From assembly GCA_947095585.1 (NCBI GenBank), contig OX352763.1, positions 64,699,016 through 64,763,015 on the forward strand: a stretch of DNA of 64,000 bases, written 5' to 3'. The notes beneath the pieces are model-generated. The model made no database searches, was not told the origin of the DNA, and saw nothing but the letters and a program-made list of their open reading frames with translations. The translations under genes were made by a program, and so were the position numbers. The DNA is from Nephrocerus scutellatus (Eukaryota > Arthropoda > Insecta > Diptera > Pipunculidae). Below are positions 11,214 to 22,304 of the stretch, piece after piece (within the stretch, counting starts at the first letter, position 1; every line of letters begins with the position of its first letter).

Positions 11214-13623
11214 AAATTATTCGCATGATATTCGATATGTAGGATTAAAATGCGACTTTAGGACTTCTTCATATTGAAATTCTGGAATATGATCATTATG
11301 GTTTGGAAGAAAGCAATTTCTCAAGCGACTCGTATGAAATTCGGAACATAGGACTAAGATGCGACCATAAGACTGCTTCCTATGGAAATTCTGGAAATGA
11401 TCGTTATTCGAAATTCGGAATGTAGGACTAGATGCGACTGTAAGACTTTTTCCTAATCCTGGAATATGATCATTATGGTCTGGAATTTCTGGAACAATGC
11501 AATTTCTCAAGCGATTCGCATGAAAATTGGAATGTATAAGACTATAAGACTTCTTCCTATGGAAATTCTAGAATATGGAATTCTGGAATTTCTCGAACAA
11601 AGCAATTTCTCAAACGATTCGCATGAAATTCGGAATGTAGGACTAAGATGCGACTATAAGACTTCTTCCTATGGAAATTCTGGAATATGAAAAATATGGT
11701 CTGAAATTTCTAGAACAAAGCAATTTTTCAAGCAATTCGCATGAAATTCGGAATGTATAAGACTATAAGACTTCTTCCTATGAATATTCTAGAAAATGGA
11801 ATTCTGGAATTTCTCGAACAAAGAAATTTCTCAAACAATTCGCATGAAATTCGGAATGTAAGACTAAGTTGCGACCAAAAGACCTCTTCTTATGGAAATT
11901 CTAGAATATGGAATTTCTTGAATTTCTGGAACAAAGCAATTTTTCAAACTATTCGCATGAAATTCGATATGTAGGAATAAGATGCGACTATGAGACTTCT
12001 TCCATTGGAAATTCTAGAATATGGTCTGGACTTTCTGGAACAAAGCAATTTCTCAAGCGATTCGCATGATATTCGGTATGTAGGACTAAGATGCGACTAT
12101 AGGACTTCTTCCTATGGAAACTCTGGAATATAAACATTAAGGTTTGGAACAAATCTATTTCTCATGCGATTCGCATGAAATTCGGAATGTAGGTCTAGGA
12201 TGCGACTATAAGACTTTTACCTATGGAAATTCTGGAATATGAAAAAAATGGTCTGGAATTTCTGGAACAAAGCAATTTTTCAAGCGATTCGCATGAAATT
12301 CGGAATGTATAATTCTATAAGACTACTTCCTATGGAAATTCTAGAATATGGAATTCTGGAATTTCGCGAACAAATCAATTTCTCAAGCGATTCGCATAAA
12401 ATTCGGAATGTAAGACTAAGATGCGACTAAGAGACCTCTTCCTATGGAAATTCTAGAATATGAAATTTCTTGAATTTCTGGAACAAAGCAATTTCTCAAA
12501 CTATTCGCATGAGATTCGATATGTAGGACAACGAAGCGACTTAGGACTTCTTCCATTGGAAATTCTAGAATATGGTCTGGCATTTCTGGAACAAAGCAAT
12601 TACTCAAATTATTCGCATGATATTCGATATGTAGGATTAAAATGTGACTTTAGGACTTCTTCATATTGAAATTCTGGAATATGATCGTTATGGTTTGGAA
12701 GAAAGCAATTTCTCAAGCGACTCGCATGAAATTCGGAACATAGGACTAAGATGCGACCATAAGACTGCTTCCTATGGAAATTCTGGAAATGATCATTATG
12801 GTCTGGAATTTCTGGAACAAAGCAATTTCTCAACCGATTCGCATGAAATTCGGAATGTAGGACTAGATGCGACTGTAAGACTTTTTCCTAATCCTTGAAT
12901 ATGATCATTATGGTCTGGAATTTCTGGAACAATGCAATTTCTCAAGCGATTCGCATGAAATTTGGAATGTATAAGACTATAAGACTTCTTCCTATGGAAA
13001 TTCTAGAATATGGAATTCTGGAATTTCTCGAACAAAGCAATTTCTCAAGCGATTCGTCTAAAATTCGGAATGTAAGACTAAGATGCGACTAAAAGACCTC
13101 TTCCTATGGAAATTCTAGAATATGGAATTTCTTGAATTTCTGGAACAAAGCAATTTCTCAAACTCTTCGCATGAAATTGGATATGTAGGACTAAGATGCG
13201 ACTATGAGACTTCTTCCATTGGAAATTCTAGAATATGGTCTGGAATTTCTGGAACAAAGCAATTACTCAAATTATTCGCATAAAATTCGATATGTAGGAT
13301 TAAAATGCGACTATAGGACTTTTTCATATGGAAATTCTGAAATGTGAAAAATATGGTCTGGAATTTCTGGAACAAAGCAATTTTTCAAGCGATCCGCATG
13401 AAATTCGGAATGTGTAATTATATAAGACTACTTCCTATTGAAATTCTAGAATATGGAATTCTGGAATTTCTCGAACAAATCAATTTCTCAAGCGATTCGC
13501 ATAAAATTCGGAATGTAAGACTAAGATGCGACTAAGAGACCTCTTCCTATGGAAATTCTAGAATATGGAATTTCTTGAATTTCTGGAACAAAGCAATTTC
13601 TCAAACTATTCGCATCATTCTGG
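11214..13623. repeat. Satellite array 4 (second unit of the duplication)
   Basis: Near copy of 8467-10876. Few differences are visible on reading, so the duplication is much younger than the satellite monomers, which differ widely from one another. Confidence 0.9.
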
Positions 13624-13852
13624 TGTTGTAAAGTGACCACTTCACAACTTAGTTACACAGCATTGCAACACAGTTGCAGTGTCGCAATCCCAAATCAATG
13701 CCCTATAACAATCTTGCTATATTCACATCCGTTAAACCAACATCCACTATTTCACAATCCCAAATCAATATCCTACATAGTTGCAACCTTGCAACTATTT
13801 ATTACAACAATTAATACAGCGCCCTAAATCAATGTCCGTTATTGCCCAATAC

Positions 13853-14036
13853 TGTTGAGCAAGCAATATTCGGCGAAACAGAAAAAACACACAACTAGTT
13901 TGATATAATACACGTAACTAAAAGTATTTTATTGACAACCAATAAGCAACATAACAGCGTTGACAGATATAAGCATGAAACGATCATTACCCGATGTTGT
14001 CATATGCATATAATATTTTGTTTACATTTGTCAACA
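13853..14036 (-). repeat. 3' LTR of the copia element
   Basis: 184 bp, identical on reading to 18054-18237. TG...CA ends with TGTTGA/TCAACA inverted repeats. Confidence 0.95.
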
Positions 14037-14045
14037 CCCTCTCTT
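14037..14045 (-). promoter_or_regulatory. Copia polypurine tract
   Basis: On the minus strand AAGAGAGGG immediately precedes the 3' LTR, the expected plus-strand priming site. Confidence 0.9.
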
Positions 14046-14057
14046 AAACAAAAAATT

Positions 14058-17000
14058 TTAGGTTAATACATTAATACAATTTTGAATACAATAATTAAAT
14101 TTTTGAATAGGCAAAGCCTTCGTTAAAAAATCTGCAAGCATTTCTCCAGTATGAACAAACTTTACTTGAATGTTTTTGTTCTCGATATGTTGACGAAGAA
14201 AGTGATATCTAATATCAATATGCTTCGTTCTTTGGCGATATCCCTCAGTAAGTGCTAAATCCACTGCTCCTTTGTTGTCACAATAAACGATTGACGAATG
14301 GCAAGCCAATGAGATACCTATTTCCGATGCTAAGCTTCGGAGCCACAGAACCTCTTGGCACACAGAAGACAGCGCCATATATTCTGCTTCCGTTGTAGAA
14401 AGGGCCACCGTTCTTTGTCGTTTACTTGTCCAAGAAATAGGCCCACCTTGCATAATGACAATATAACCTGTTACTGAGCGACGGTCATCAGAACAGTTTG
14501 CCCAGTCTGCATCACTGTATGCTTCTATTGTAGATTTACTGTCTTTATCGTATTGAAGTTTGTGATGTACCGTGCCTTTCAAGTATCGTAGCACTCTCTT
14601 AACTGCTATCCAATGAGCCTGGCCAGGATTTGAGCTGAAACGACTTAAAATACCAACTGCATAGGTAATATCAGGCCTTGAAATTTGTGCAGCATATAAG
14701 AGACTACCAACAGCCTCTTTATATGGTATGTTTTTCATCTTAAGTTTATCGCTTTCTTCATTTGGTGACATTTTGTCGGTTAGCTTCTGATTTGAATCTA
14801 ATGGCGTTTTCACCTCATTCGAAACCGACATATTGAACCTCTCAATAATACTTTCAATATATTCTGATTGATCTATCCAAATTTTGCCCTCCTTTCGATC
14901 TCTGGTTATTCGCATTCCAAGACATTTATTTATTTCTCCTAAATCTTTCATTTTGAAAGTTTTTAGAAGAGTATCCTTGGTTTCTTGCATAAGGTGTATG
15001 TCATTGGACAAAATAATGAGGTCATCAACGTAAACTGCAATAATTTGAATTTTACCACCAGCATTAATGTAATAAATGCATTGTTCGGTTTTTGACTGTT
15101 GAAACTTCATTAATTTTAGTGTCGTGTCAATTTTCCGATTCCACTGTTTGCTTCCCTGTTTTAAACCGTACATGGCCTTATTTAATTTGCATATTTTCGA
15201 TTCACTTCCAGACAATTCAAAACCTTCTGGCTGACAAATATAAATTTCGTCATGTAATTCTCCTTGCAGAAATGCATTTTTAACATCCATATGGTGAATT
15301 TCAAGATCTTCTTTTACTGCCCACGCCAAAAGTAACCGTACAGCATTAATTCTTACTACAGGTGAATATATCTCTTCGTAATCTATGCCTTTCGTTTGAG
15401 CACAACCTCGAACCACCAGGCGTGCTTTGTACTTTGGTTTTTCTATATCCTCAACTGATTTGGTTTTAAATACCCATCGTGTGCTTAAAACCTTTTTATT
15501 TGGAGTTGCATCTACTAACGTCCAAGTATTATTTTCTAACAAGGCATTATATTCCTCCTCCATTGCTTGCTTCCAAGATGATGCATCCGACCGACCAAGT
15601 GCTTCTTCAATGTTTTGCGGGTCAGTGACAAAATCAGTTTCTGCTTTATATGTTATGAAATCATTAAGTACTTTCGGCTTTGGAATTCTTGTTGATCGTC
15701 GAATTTCAATAGCTCGTGACTGACTTTTAGATGGATATTCCAATAAAGAACTGGTCTCAGAAGAACTCGATGTATATGATTCACTTATGTCAGTGGCAAT
15801 TTCTTCTTCACTTTCAATCACCTCTTCTTCCCTCTCTTTTTTAGATATTTCGATAGGGAGAAGGCAAATTTCTGATACTTTTTCTTCGTTTGTTTCAGAA
15901 TATGGATTTGTCAAAGTTTCATTTTCAAAAAATTTAACGTCACGACTTATAACAAGTTTGTTATTTTTAGGATCAATAAATCGGTAACCTTTTGTGCTTT
16001 CACTATATCCGACAAAAATCATCGGTTCAGATTTGTAGTCCCATTTAACCCTTTTTTCCTTCGGAACGTGTACCATTGCTTTACATCCAAATATGCGTAG
16101 ATGACTAATTTCAATTCGTCTTTTAGTCCATATTTCCTCAGGTAATTGTCCATCCACACTAGCAGCCGGAGTGCGATTTATTAAGTACGCTGCAGTATTG
16201 ACCGCTTCAGCCCAAAATTGTTTAGGTAAATTCGCATCACAAAGCATAGATCTTGCTTTTTCAACAATCGTACGATTCATACGTTCAGCAACTCCGTTTT
16301 GTTGTGGCGTGTAACGGACGGTCAACTGATGCTTTGTACCAGATTCTTTTAAATATTTAATTATTTGATTATTTACATACTCTCCTCCATTGTCTGAACG
16401 AAATATTTTAATTTTTTTATCCTGCTGGTTTTCAACAAGCACTTTAAATTCCTTCATACACTCAAAAACTTGACTTTTCTCTTTTAAGAAATAAACAAAT
16501 AATTTCTTAGAATAATCGTCAATCATTGTAAGGAAGTATCTACAGCCTCCAAGAGATTCTACTTCCATTGGTCCACATAAATCGGTGTGAACCAAGTGCA
16601 AAATACTTTCTGCACGGCTATTTGACGACTTAAATGGTTCTCGGTGTTGTTTTCCCATTACACAACTAGTACAATTATGGGCATTAATATTTGTGTAGTC
16701 AAGCTTTGTGTCTGAAATATTCCGCAGCTGGTTCATTTTTCCTTCACTCATGTGTCCAAGTCTGCGATACCATAATTCTCCTTTGTCGATTTCTTGCGTT
16801 AGGTGAGATGATTCAATTGGTTCATTGATTTTGTAGATACCATTTACTTCTCGCGCTGTAGCAAAAATTATACCATCTTGGTTGATGATACGACAGCCCG
16901 ATTGATCAAATTGAACGGAGTTTCCCTTTTTTACCAATTTACTGATTGATAGTAAATTACTTGAAATATTGGGTACATATAGAACTTCCCGTGCCTCAAC

Positions 17001-17918
17001 TTCATCATACAAATTTCCCACAGCTATTTTTATTTTAGATGTTCCAAGTAATTGAGACTTTAATCGCTCACCACCCGCCGTGTATATGTCGGTAGCATAT
17101 TCTCGAACGTCTTTCAAGAGCCAATCCTTATGCATTGTCATATGCGAGGAAGCACAAGAATCCAAGTACCATGCCGATTTGTTCGATTCACCAACTGTAA
17201 AAACACTTATAAATGCATCTTTCTTTTCGTTATCGTATTGTGGTTGCAATTTTTTTCGTTGCTCCAATCTACATTGTCGGCTTATATGTCCAATTCTGTT
17301 ACAATTATAACATCGAATGGGTGGTTTGTTGATATTCCTTGTTACTAGTGCCGTATCTTCCTCAGAATTTTTGACTAACGGCTTTGACGGAATATCTTGT
17401 AACAATTTGGTTTTTATGAAATCACCCGTAATCCGTGCACCTGAACTTTCGAGACCCATAATCATAGGTTTGTATTGCTCAGGGAGGCCGGCCAGTAAAA
17501 GAGTTCCAACCCACTCATCCTTAACCTCAAAATCCATATTATTTAACTTATTAGCAGTGGTTATTATTTTATTCACATAATCTTCCACGTTGCTGCAATT
17601 TTCGAGTTGAGTTGTCACCAAGGTTCGCAGAAGACCAACTTTTCTAGTCAATCCAGAATCTTCAAATGCAGCCTCTAACTTTTCCCATGCTTGTTTGGCT
17701 GTGGTTGCATTCTGAATATGAACATAATTAATCGGATCCACAGCCAGGATTATCCTTGATTTTGCTTTTGTAATTTTTTGTTCGTCTATTTCTGTGCCGA
17801 GTACGCATTCCCATAAATCCTCCAACTGAAGATAAGCTTGCATTGCAAATTTCCAGTTGGAAAAATTTTCACGACCAACCAGTTTTGTAACCGGCATAAA
17901 ATTAGCAGACACAGCCAT
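14058..17918 (-). CDS. Copia Gag-Pol polyprotein (1286 aa)
   Basis: Full-length single-ORF Ty1/copia polyprotein making the capsid and enzymes for reverse transcription and integration. In order: Gag (about 1-200); CCHC knuckle CYNCNRIGHISRQC (203-216); protease WYLDSCASSH with Asp253; integrase HHCC zinc motif (LGHM about 388, CTSC 416-419) and core D446, D509, E545 (D,D-35-E); RT with the ARLVVRGCAQTKGIDY block (832-848) and YVDD (963-966); RNase H with YSDADW (1134-1139) and TTEAEY (1175-1180). The protease reads DSC where many families have DSG. ATG at 17918 follows the primer site by about 120 bp. There is no frameshift or internal stop. Copia itself makes Gag from a spliced RNA; whether this one does is not visible. 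Confidence 0.97.
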   Translation of the reverse strand: MAVSANFMPVTKLVGRENFSNWKFAMQAYLQLEDLWECVLGTEIDEQKITKAKSRIILAVDPINYVHIQNATTAKQAWEKLEAAFEDSGLTRKVGLLRTLVTTQLENCSNVEDYVNKIITTANKLNNMDFEVKDEWVGTLLLAGLPEQYKPMIMGLESSGARITGDFIKTKLLQDIPSKPLVKNSEEDTALVTRNINKPPIRCYNCNRIGHISRQCRLEQRKKLQPQYDNEKKDAFISVFTVGESNKSAWYLDSCASSHMTMHKDWLLKDVREYATDIYTAGGERLKSQLLGTSKIKIAVGNLYDEVEAREVLYVPNISSNLLSISKLVKKGNSVQFDQSGCRIINQDGIIFATAREVNGIYKINEPIESSHLTQEIDKGELWYRRLGHMSEGKMNQLRNISDTKLDYTNINAHNCTSCVMGKQHREPFKSSNSRAESILHLVHTDLCGPMEVESLGGCRYFLTMIDDYSKKLFVYFLKEKSQVFECMKEFKVLVENQQDKKIKIFRSDNGGEYVNNQIIKYLKESGTKHQLTVRYTPQQNGVAERMNRTIVEKARSMLCDANLPKQFWAEAVNTAAYLINRTPAASVDGQLPEEIWTKRRIEISHLRIFGCKAMVHVPKEKRVKWDYKSEPMIFVGYSESTKGYRFIDPKNNKLVISRDVKFFENETLTNPYSETNEEKVSEICLLPIEISKKEREEEVIESEEEIATDISESYTSSSSETSSLLEYPSKSQSRAIEIRRSTRIPKPKVLNDFITYKAETDFVTDPQNIEEALGRSDASSWKQAMEEEYNALLENNTWTLVDATPNKKVLSTRWVFKTKSVEDIEKPKYKARLVVRGCAQTKGIDYEEIYSPVVRINAVRLLLAWAVKEDLEIHHMDVKNAFLQGELHDEIYICQPEGFELSGSESKICKLNKAMYGLKQGSKQWNRKIDTTLKLMKFQQSKTEQCIYYINAGGKIQIIAVYVDDLIILSNDIHLMQETKDTLLKTFKMKDLGEINKCLGMRITRDRKEGKIWIDQSEYIESIIERFNMSVSNEVKTPLDSNQKLTDKMSPNEESDKLKMKNIPYKEAVGSLLYAAQISRPDITYAVGILSRFSSNPGQAHWIAVKRVLRYLKGTVHHKLQYDKDSKSTIEAYSDADWANCSDDRRSVTGYIVIMQGGPISWTSKRQRTVALSTTEAEYMALSSVCQEVLWLRSLASEIGISLACHSSIVYCDNKGAVDLALTEGYRQRTKHIDIRYHFLRQHIENKNIQVKFVHTGEMLADFLTKALPIQKFNYCIQNCINVLT

Positions 17919-18040
17919 TATAACAGAAATATATGCTTGTTTTCGGAAAGAAAAAAAAAATATGCAAAAAGTTCACTATTTATTTCCACGTTTTTTATTT
18001 TCTGTTTCGGTATACTCGATCGTTGTGAATAACGTTATCC

Positions 18041-18053
18041 TGGGCCCATAACC
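18041..18053 (-). promoter_or_regulatory. Copia primer binding site (initiator-Met tRNA, internal)
   Basis: Minus strand GGTTATGGGCCCA directly follows the 5' LTR. This is the known copia-type site pairing with an internally cleaved initiator methionine tRNA rather than a tRNA 3' end. Confidence 0.9.
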
Positions 18054-18237
18054 TGTTGAGCAAGCAATATTCGGCGAAACAGAAAAAACACACAACTAGT
18101 TTGATATAATACACGTAACTAAAAGTATTTTATTGACAACCAATAAGCAACATAACAGCGTTGACAGATATAAGCATGAAACGATCATTACCCGATGTTG
18201 TCATATGCATATAATATTTTGTTTACATTTGTCAACA
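18054..18237 (-). repeat. 5' LTR of the copia element
   Basis: 184 bp, identical on reading to 13853-14036, followed by the AATAC target duplicate. It should contain the promoter; a TATA-like run is seen on the minus strand in its first half. Confidence 0.95.
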
Positions 18238-18677
18238 AATACCAGAGCAATAAACCCCAACCAATTAACAAAACCAATAACCCACATCCAATACCGAGGT
18301 TTCGTTATTGAAACTGAGTTAGAGTATCGACAGTCAATATAGTGAGACCTATAGAGTACCATCAGCAGTCAATAGAGTTAAACAATGTTAAAACATAATT
18401 ACAGATCTTTTAAACTATTCTAAAATTACTAAGTCTCAAAATCTTAATTATAAAAAGTATTGCAAATATCAAAATCTTAAACATATTCTAAACCATAAAG
18501 TCTTGTGAATATCAAATCTAAAAATACTAAATCCTGTGCAGCCTATTCTAACTAATAATTATTAAATCTTGTGAAAATTCAATATATGTAACTTTTAATT
18601 AGATAATAGAACTTTAATAAATAAAAACTCAAATAATCAATACAAATATCTCGACTTGCTTTATTTGGACAACAACA

Positions 18678-19389
18678 CTTCGTGAAATAAACAGGTAACC
18701 CAAAAATATTGTAAACTAGTATTAGAATCTCTTTTAAGAGCTAATACTACAACATAATAATAATAATACATACATGTGAAAACGAAAAAGTCCAAGAAAG
18801 TGAAAATTAATTTTAATAAAACTCATCTAAGGTTTACCTGTGAAAACGAAAAAGTCCAAGAAAGTGAAAATTAATTTTAATAAAACTCATCTAAGGTATC
18901 ACCTGTGAAAACGAAAAAGTCCAAGAAAGTGAAAATTAATTTTAATAAAACTCTCAAAATTTAAATAAGTGCTAGAAAAAATTAAGAAAAAATTCAGCAA
19001 ATCCACAAGAAAGAACTCTAATCAACAAATTGGAAATCATCTTTACATCAATCAAGGATCACCATTCTATATATCAAAGACCATCTTTCCATCAATCAAG
19101 GATCATCATTACATCAATCAAGGATCACCATTCTATATATCAAGGACCATCTTTCAATCAATCAAGGATCATCATTACATCAAGCTAAGAATATCTTCAA
19201 GTAATTATTGAATTTTTTTTACTAAATAGATACCTAGATAAGACACAAATTAATGTTCTTGAAACCAAATATTTATTCCAATTCAATTTTACTAAATTAT
19301 TTTTTTTATTTACTTAATTATATTTAATATTCAATATTTTAAACGTTGTCACGACATCAAATAATTTAAGACAAATTTTTTTTATATAT
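18678..19389 (+). repeat. Gypsy leader with two tandem repeat blocks
   Basis: Between LTR and gag. A 64/65-bp unit starting TGTGAAAACGAAAAAGTCC repeats at 18775, 18839 and 18904. A second, 66-bp unit (ATCAATCAAGGATCACC and variants) repeats about twice at 19049-19185. No ORF with support. Leader repeats are common in LTR elements; a packaging or translation role is possible but unproven. Confidence 0.8.
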
Positions 19390-20411
19390 ATGTCTTCTGA
19401 AAGTTTAGATTCAGTAGACATCGACTCTGACTCTGGTACTCTTCGTGACTCATCTTCCTCAGAATCCTTACAACATCTAAGTTTAACTATTCCTATAATG
19501 ACTCCCAAATTAGATAGATCTTTTGCATTCAAACTTATTCCAGAATTTGATGGGACTCGTTCATTACTACACAAATTCGTAAACGCTTGTGATCTTATAG
19601 TAGAAGAAACGTCTCCTACTGAATTACCGGTACTCCTCACAATAATAAAAACTAAATTATCTGGTCCCGCGTACAACATTGTCAAATACAATGAATTCGG
19701 AACTTGGGAAGAGATAAAAGCCAAATTGCAAAACCAATTTTTGGAAACAAAATCTCTTACTCAATTGCAAATGGACCTAATACAAATAAAACAAAAACCT
19801 ACAGAATCTGTGCGACTCTTTGCTAATAGAGTTCAACGAACATTAGCTATTCTCAATGACGCTTGTATAGCTAGTGAAGGTATTGCTAATTCAGCGTGTA
19901 TACAAAGCATAAATGGTAAAACCGCGTTAAGGAGTTTCGAAAAGGGGCTTCTTCCGAAATTAAGTTTGATTGTTAAAGCATCAATGTTTGATACGTTAAC
20001 AGAAGCTGTCGAAGCAGCAGTACAGGAAGAAAAAAGTTCTTCCTCACTTTCTTATTATTCTTCTTATCCTCAAAATAAAAGTTCTTATCACACTCATATT
20101 ATTCACAAAAATCAGCATTGTCAAGAGTTACATGTACATATTGTTCGAAATCGGGACATAGTATCGAACAATGTTACACAAAGAGGACTAAGGATCGTCT
20201 ACCCTCTTTTAAAAGCGAAGTGAAAATGGTTAATGTTACATGTAATTATTGTAAAAACCATGGTCACCACATCAACGAATGTCGGAAAAGGGAATTTAAC
20301 AACAAAAAGAAACAAGCTAACTCTGTCTCTGAATCTTCTCGAAACCAAAACGTTAATTCGGAAAACCACACAGAGGCCGGCACCAGTGGCAGGCTCCGGA
20401 CTCGAAATTAA
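19390..20411 (+). pseudogene. Gypsy Gag, frameshifted
   Basis: Capsid protein. The ATG at 19390 opens a 277-codon frame with a retroviral-Gag-like capsid region (SFAFKLIPEFDGTRS, later TWEEIKAKLQNQF and ESVRLFANRVQ). Two CCHC knuckles (CTYCSKSGHSIEQC and CNYCKNHGHHINEC) follow in a different frame (20118-20411), so the nucleocapsid is separated by a frameshift between about 20040 and 20120. A frameshift inside Gag before its zinc knuckles is not normal programming, so I call it a mutation. The acidic Ser-rich N-terminus (residues 1-30) is distinctive. Confidence 0.85.
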
Positions 20412-20473
20412 CTTCATCTAGCCACATATACCATATCAATCTTAATAATAAAATCTCTCGTGTAGACTCTATC

Positions 20474-20863
20474 ATGATATCCTCTGAATCCACAATGAAT
20501 CCTAACTTATCCAAATTTCTTATCGATTGTGGTAGTGAAATTTGTCTTATTAAATCGGATAAATTAAAGCTTAACACGACAATAAATTATAATATAATAC
20601 ACTCTTTATCCGGAATAACAAATTCAGTAATCCACACTAGAGGCGTAGTCTTTATAAAAATAACCTTGCCTCAACAGGTCTCAATCTCTTATCCATTTCA
20701 CGTAGTAGATAAAAATTTCCCTATAAATACAGATGGTATAATTGGTAATAATTTTCTCAACGACCACCAGGCTCAAATAGACTACGGTACTAAAATCCTA
20801 ACACTTTTTACACAAAAATATGTCATTGAATACGATTTAATTTCCGTAAGTCCGAAACCGTAG
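20474..20863 (+). pseudogene. Gypsy aspartic protease region
   Basis: Retropepsin-like segment with KFLIDCGSEICLIK near residue 15 (DTG-type active site reading DCG) and DGIIGNNFL near residue 95, matching the ILG flap-side motif. It is separated from Gag and from RT by stops and short gaps (20864-20880), so the pol frame is broken. Confidence 0.8.
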
Positions 20864-20880
20864 TTCCTGTTCATAAAGAA

Positions 20881-21729
20881 ATGAATACAGATAGTATATG
20901 TCTTGCTCAGCAATTACCAAATGGTCTATATATTGGTAATAGCATTACTTCCGCAAAAAGTTCGATCATGTATATTTCTGTTATTAACTCTTCTGAATCT
21001 GAAGTCGAGTTTAATACAGACGAACTACTCTTCGATAAAGTCTCAAACTATAACGTACTACAAATTCAACAGTATCCTTCTTCTTATGACAGGATACAAG
21101 ACATAAAAAATCTAATCGAAACTAACCATATGACCGCTAAGGAAAAAGACTCAATATTAAATCTATGTCTTTTGTATAGCGACTTATTCTACCTTAAAGG
21201 AGATAAGCTTACGCATACGGAAGTTGTTCGACATCACATCCATACACCAGACGCAAATCCTATCTATATAAAACCATATAGATTACCAGAAGCTCAACGC
21301 CAGGAGGTTAATAAACAAATTCACGAGATGATGGAAGATAGTATTATCCAACCATAGAATAGTCCGTGGAATTTCCCACTAATAGTGGTACTCAAAAAAC
21401 CAGATAAAAACGGCAACAAGAAATGGAGGATCGTAGTAGATTTCCGCAAACTCAACAATAAAACCGTTGGTGATGCTTATCCTCTACCTAATATAACTGA
21501 CATTCTAGATCAACTGGGTAGCTCAAAATTTTTCTCTACCTTAGACCTCGTAAGTGGATTCCATCAAATACAAGTCAAGCCTGAAGATCGGGAGAAGACA
21601 GCTTTTTCTTCTCAATTTGGTCACTACGAATTCATTAGAATGCCTTACGGACTAAAAGGTGCACCAGCTACCTTCCAAAGGTTAATGAATATCGTGTTCA
21701 CTGGATTACAGGGTATCAAAGCCTTCGTA
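20881..21729 (+). pseudogene. Gypsy reverse transcriptase, N-terminal half
   Basis: Connector plus RT fingers and palm. The first frame ends at a TAG (21355-21357) inside the conserved QP-SPWNFPL region. RT continues with KWRIVVDFRKLNNKT, YPLPNITDILDQLG, FSTLDLVSGFHQIQV (first catalytic Asp) and MPYGLKGAPATFQRLMN, and is then cut by a mariner-type insertion just before the YxDD motif. Confidence 0.9.
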
Positions 21730-22155
21730 TAGGGTGTTTTTTTGGGAGGTTTGTTTTTCCGATAGATGTCGTTTTATTTTATGACAGTTGTTTTGACAGC
21801 TCAAAGTGGCATTTCTACTCAGTATTGTTTGGCAAATCATTATGAAAAAAAAAAAAAATGACATTTGTGAAAAATAGTCGTGGTAGCCATATGCCAGAAA
21901 TTGTGTTTAAATGTTAAATGCCAAAAAATTATCTACCAAATAAAAAAAAATTTTGGTCATTTCATAATTTTATATGTGTTTTATTCAAAAAAAAAATCGG
22001 CAACCTCTTAAACAAACACGTTATATCTAACGGGTGTTTTTTTAAGAGGTTGCCGATTTTTTTTTTGAATAAAACACATATAAAATTATGAAATGACCAA
22101 AATTTTTTTTTATTTGGCTTGGCATATGGCTACCACGACTATTTTTCACAAATGT

Positions 22156-22187
<32 letters not shown>

Positions 22188-22302
22188 CATAATGATTTGC
22201 CAAACAATACTGAGTAGAAATGCCACTTTGAGCTGTCAAAACAACTGTCATAAAATAAAACGACATCTATCGGAAAAACAAACCTCCCAAAAAAACACCC
22301 TA
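21730..22302. mobile_element. Mariner-type palindrome (two inverted MITE-like copies)
   Basis: 573 bp flanked by a TA target duplication (21728-21729 and 22303-22304). Outer ends are exact inverted repeats starting TAGGGTGTTTTTTTGGGAGG. The two halves are inverted copies of each other meeting near 22020-22033 around a second pair of ends (GGGTGTTTTTTTAAGAGG). So it is two deleted mariner-like copies head to head, not one simple MITE. A T-run of about 30 sits in the right half and an A-run in the left. No transposase. Removing it restores the Gypsy RT frame. Confidence 0.85.
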
Positions 22303-22304
22303 TA

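Larger units (their letters stand above)
13853..18237 (-). mobile_element. Complete copia-type LTR retrotransposon
   Basis: 4,385 bp on the minus strand, flanked by a 5-bp AATAC target duplication (13848-13852 and 18238-18242). The empty site is preserved near 11090. Both 184-bp LTRs read as identical, have TGTTGA/TCAACA ends, and sit next to a proper primer site and polypurine tract. The single 1286-codon ORF is unbroken. All this indicates a recent insertion that may still be active. It is the youngest datable event in the left half: it postdates the Gypsy insertion and the 2,747-bp duplication. Confidence 0.96.
13624..18677 (+). mobile_element. Gypsy 5' LTR split by a copia insertion
   Basis: LTR sequence 13624-13852 continues at 18238-18677 on the far side of a copia element. 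It begins TGTTGTAA and a plausible end is AACAACA at 18671-18677, giving TGTTG/CAACA terminal repeats; an end near 18693 is also possible. AATAAA motifs lie at about 18616 and 18624. It belongs to the Gypsy gag-pol that follows. No clear primer site was identified. Confidence 0.65.

Noticed and set aside
2400..13600. Bacterial or prophage interpretation of the repeats
   Set aside because: All identifiable coding sequence is eukaryotic transposon; no bacterial gene organisation is present.
22042..22266. Minus-strand ORF with a long Lys run
   Set aside because: Produced by the poly(T) tract in the mariner-type palindrome.
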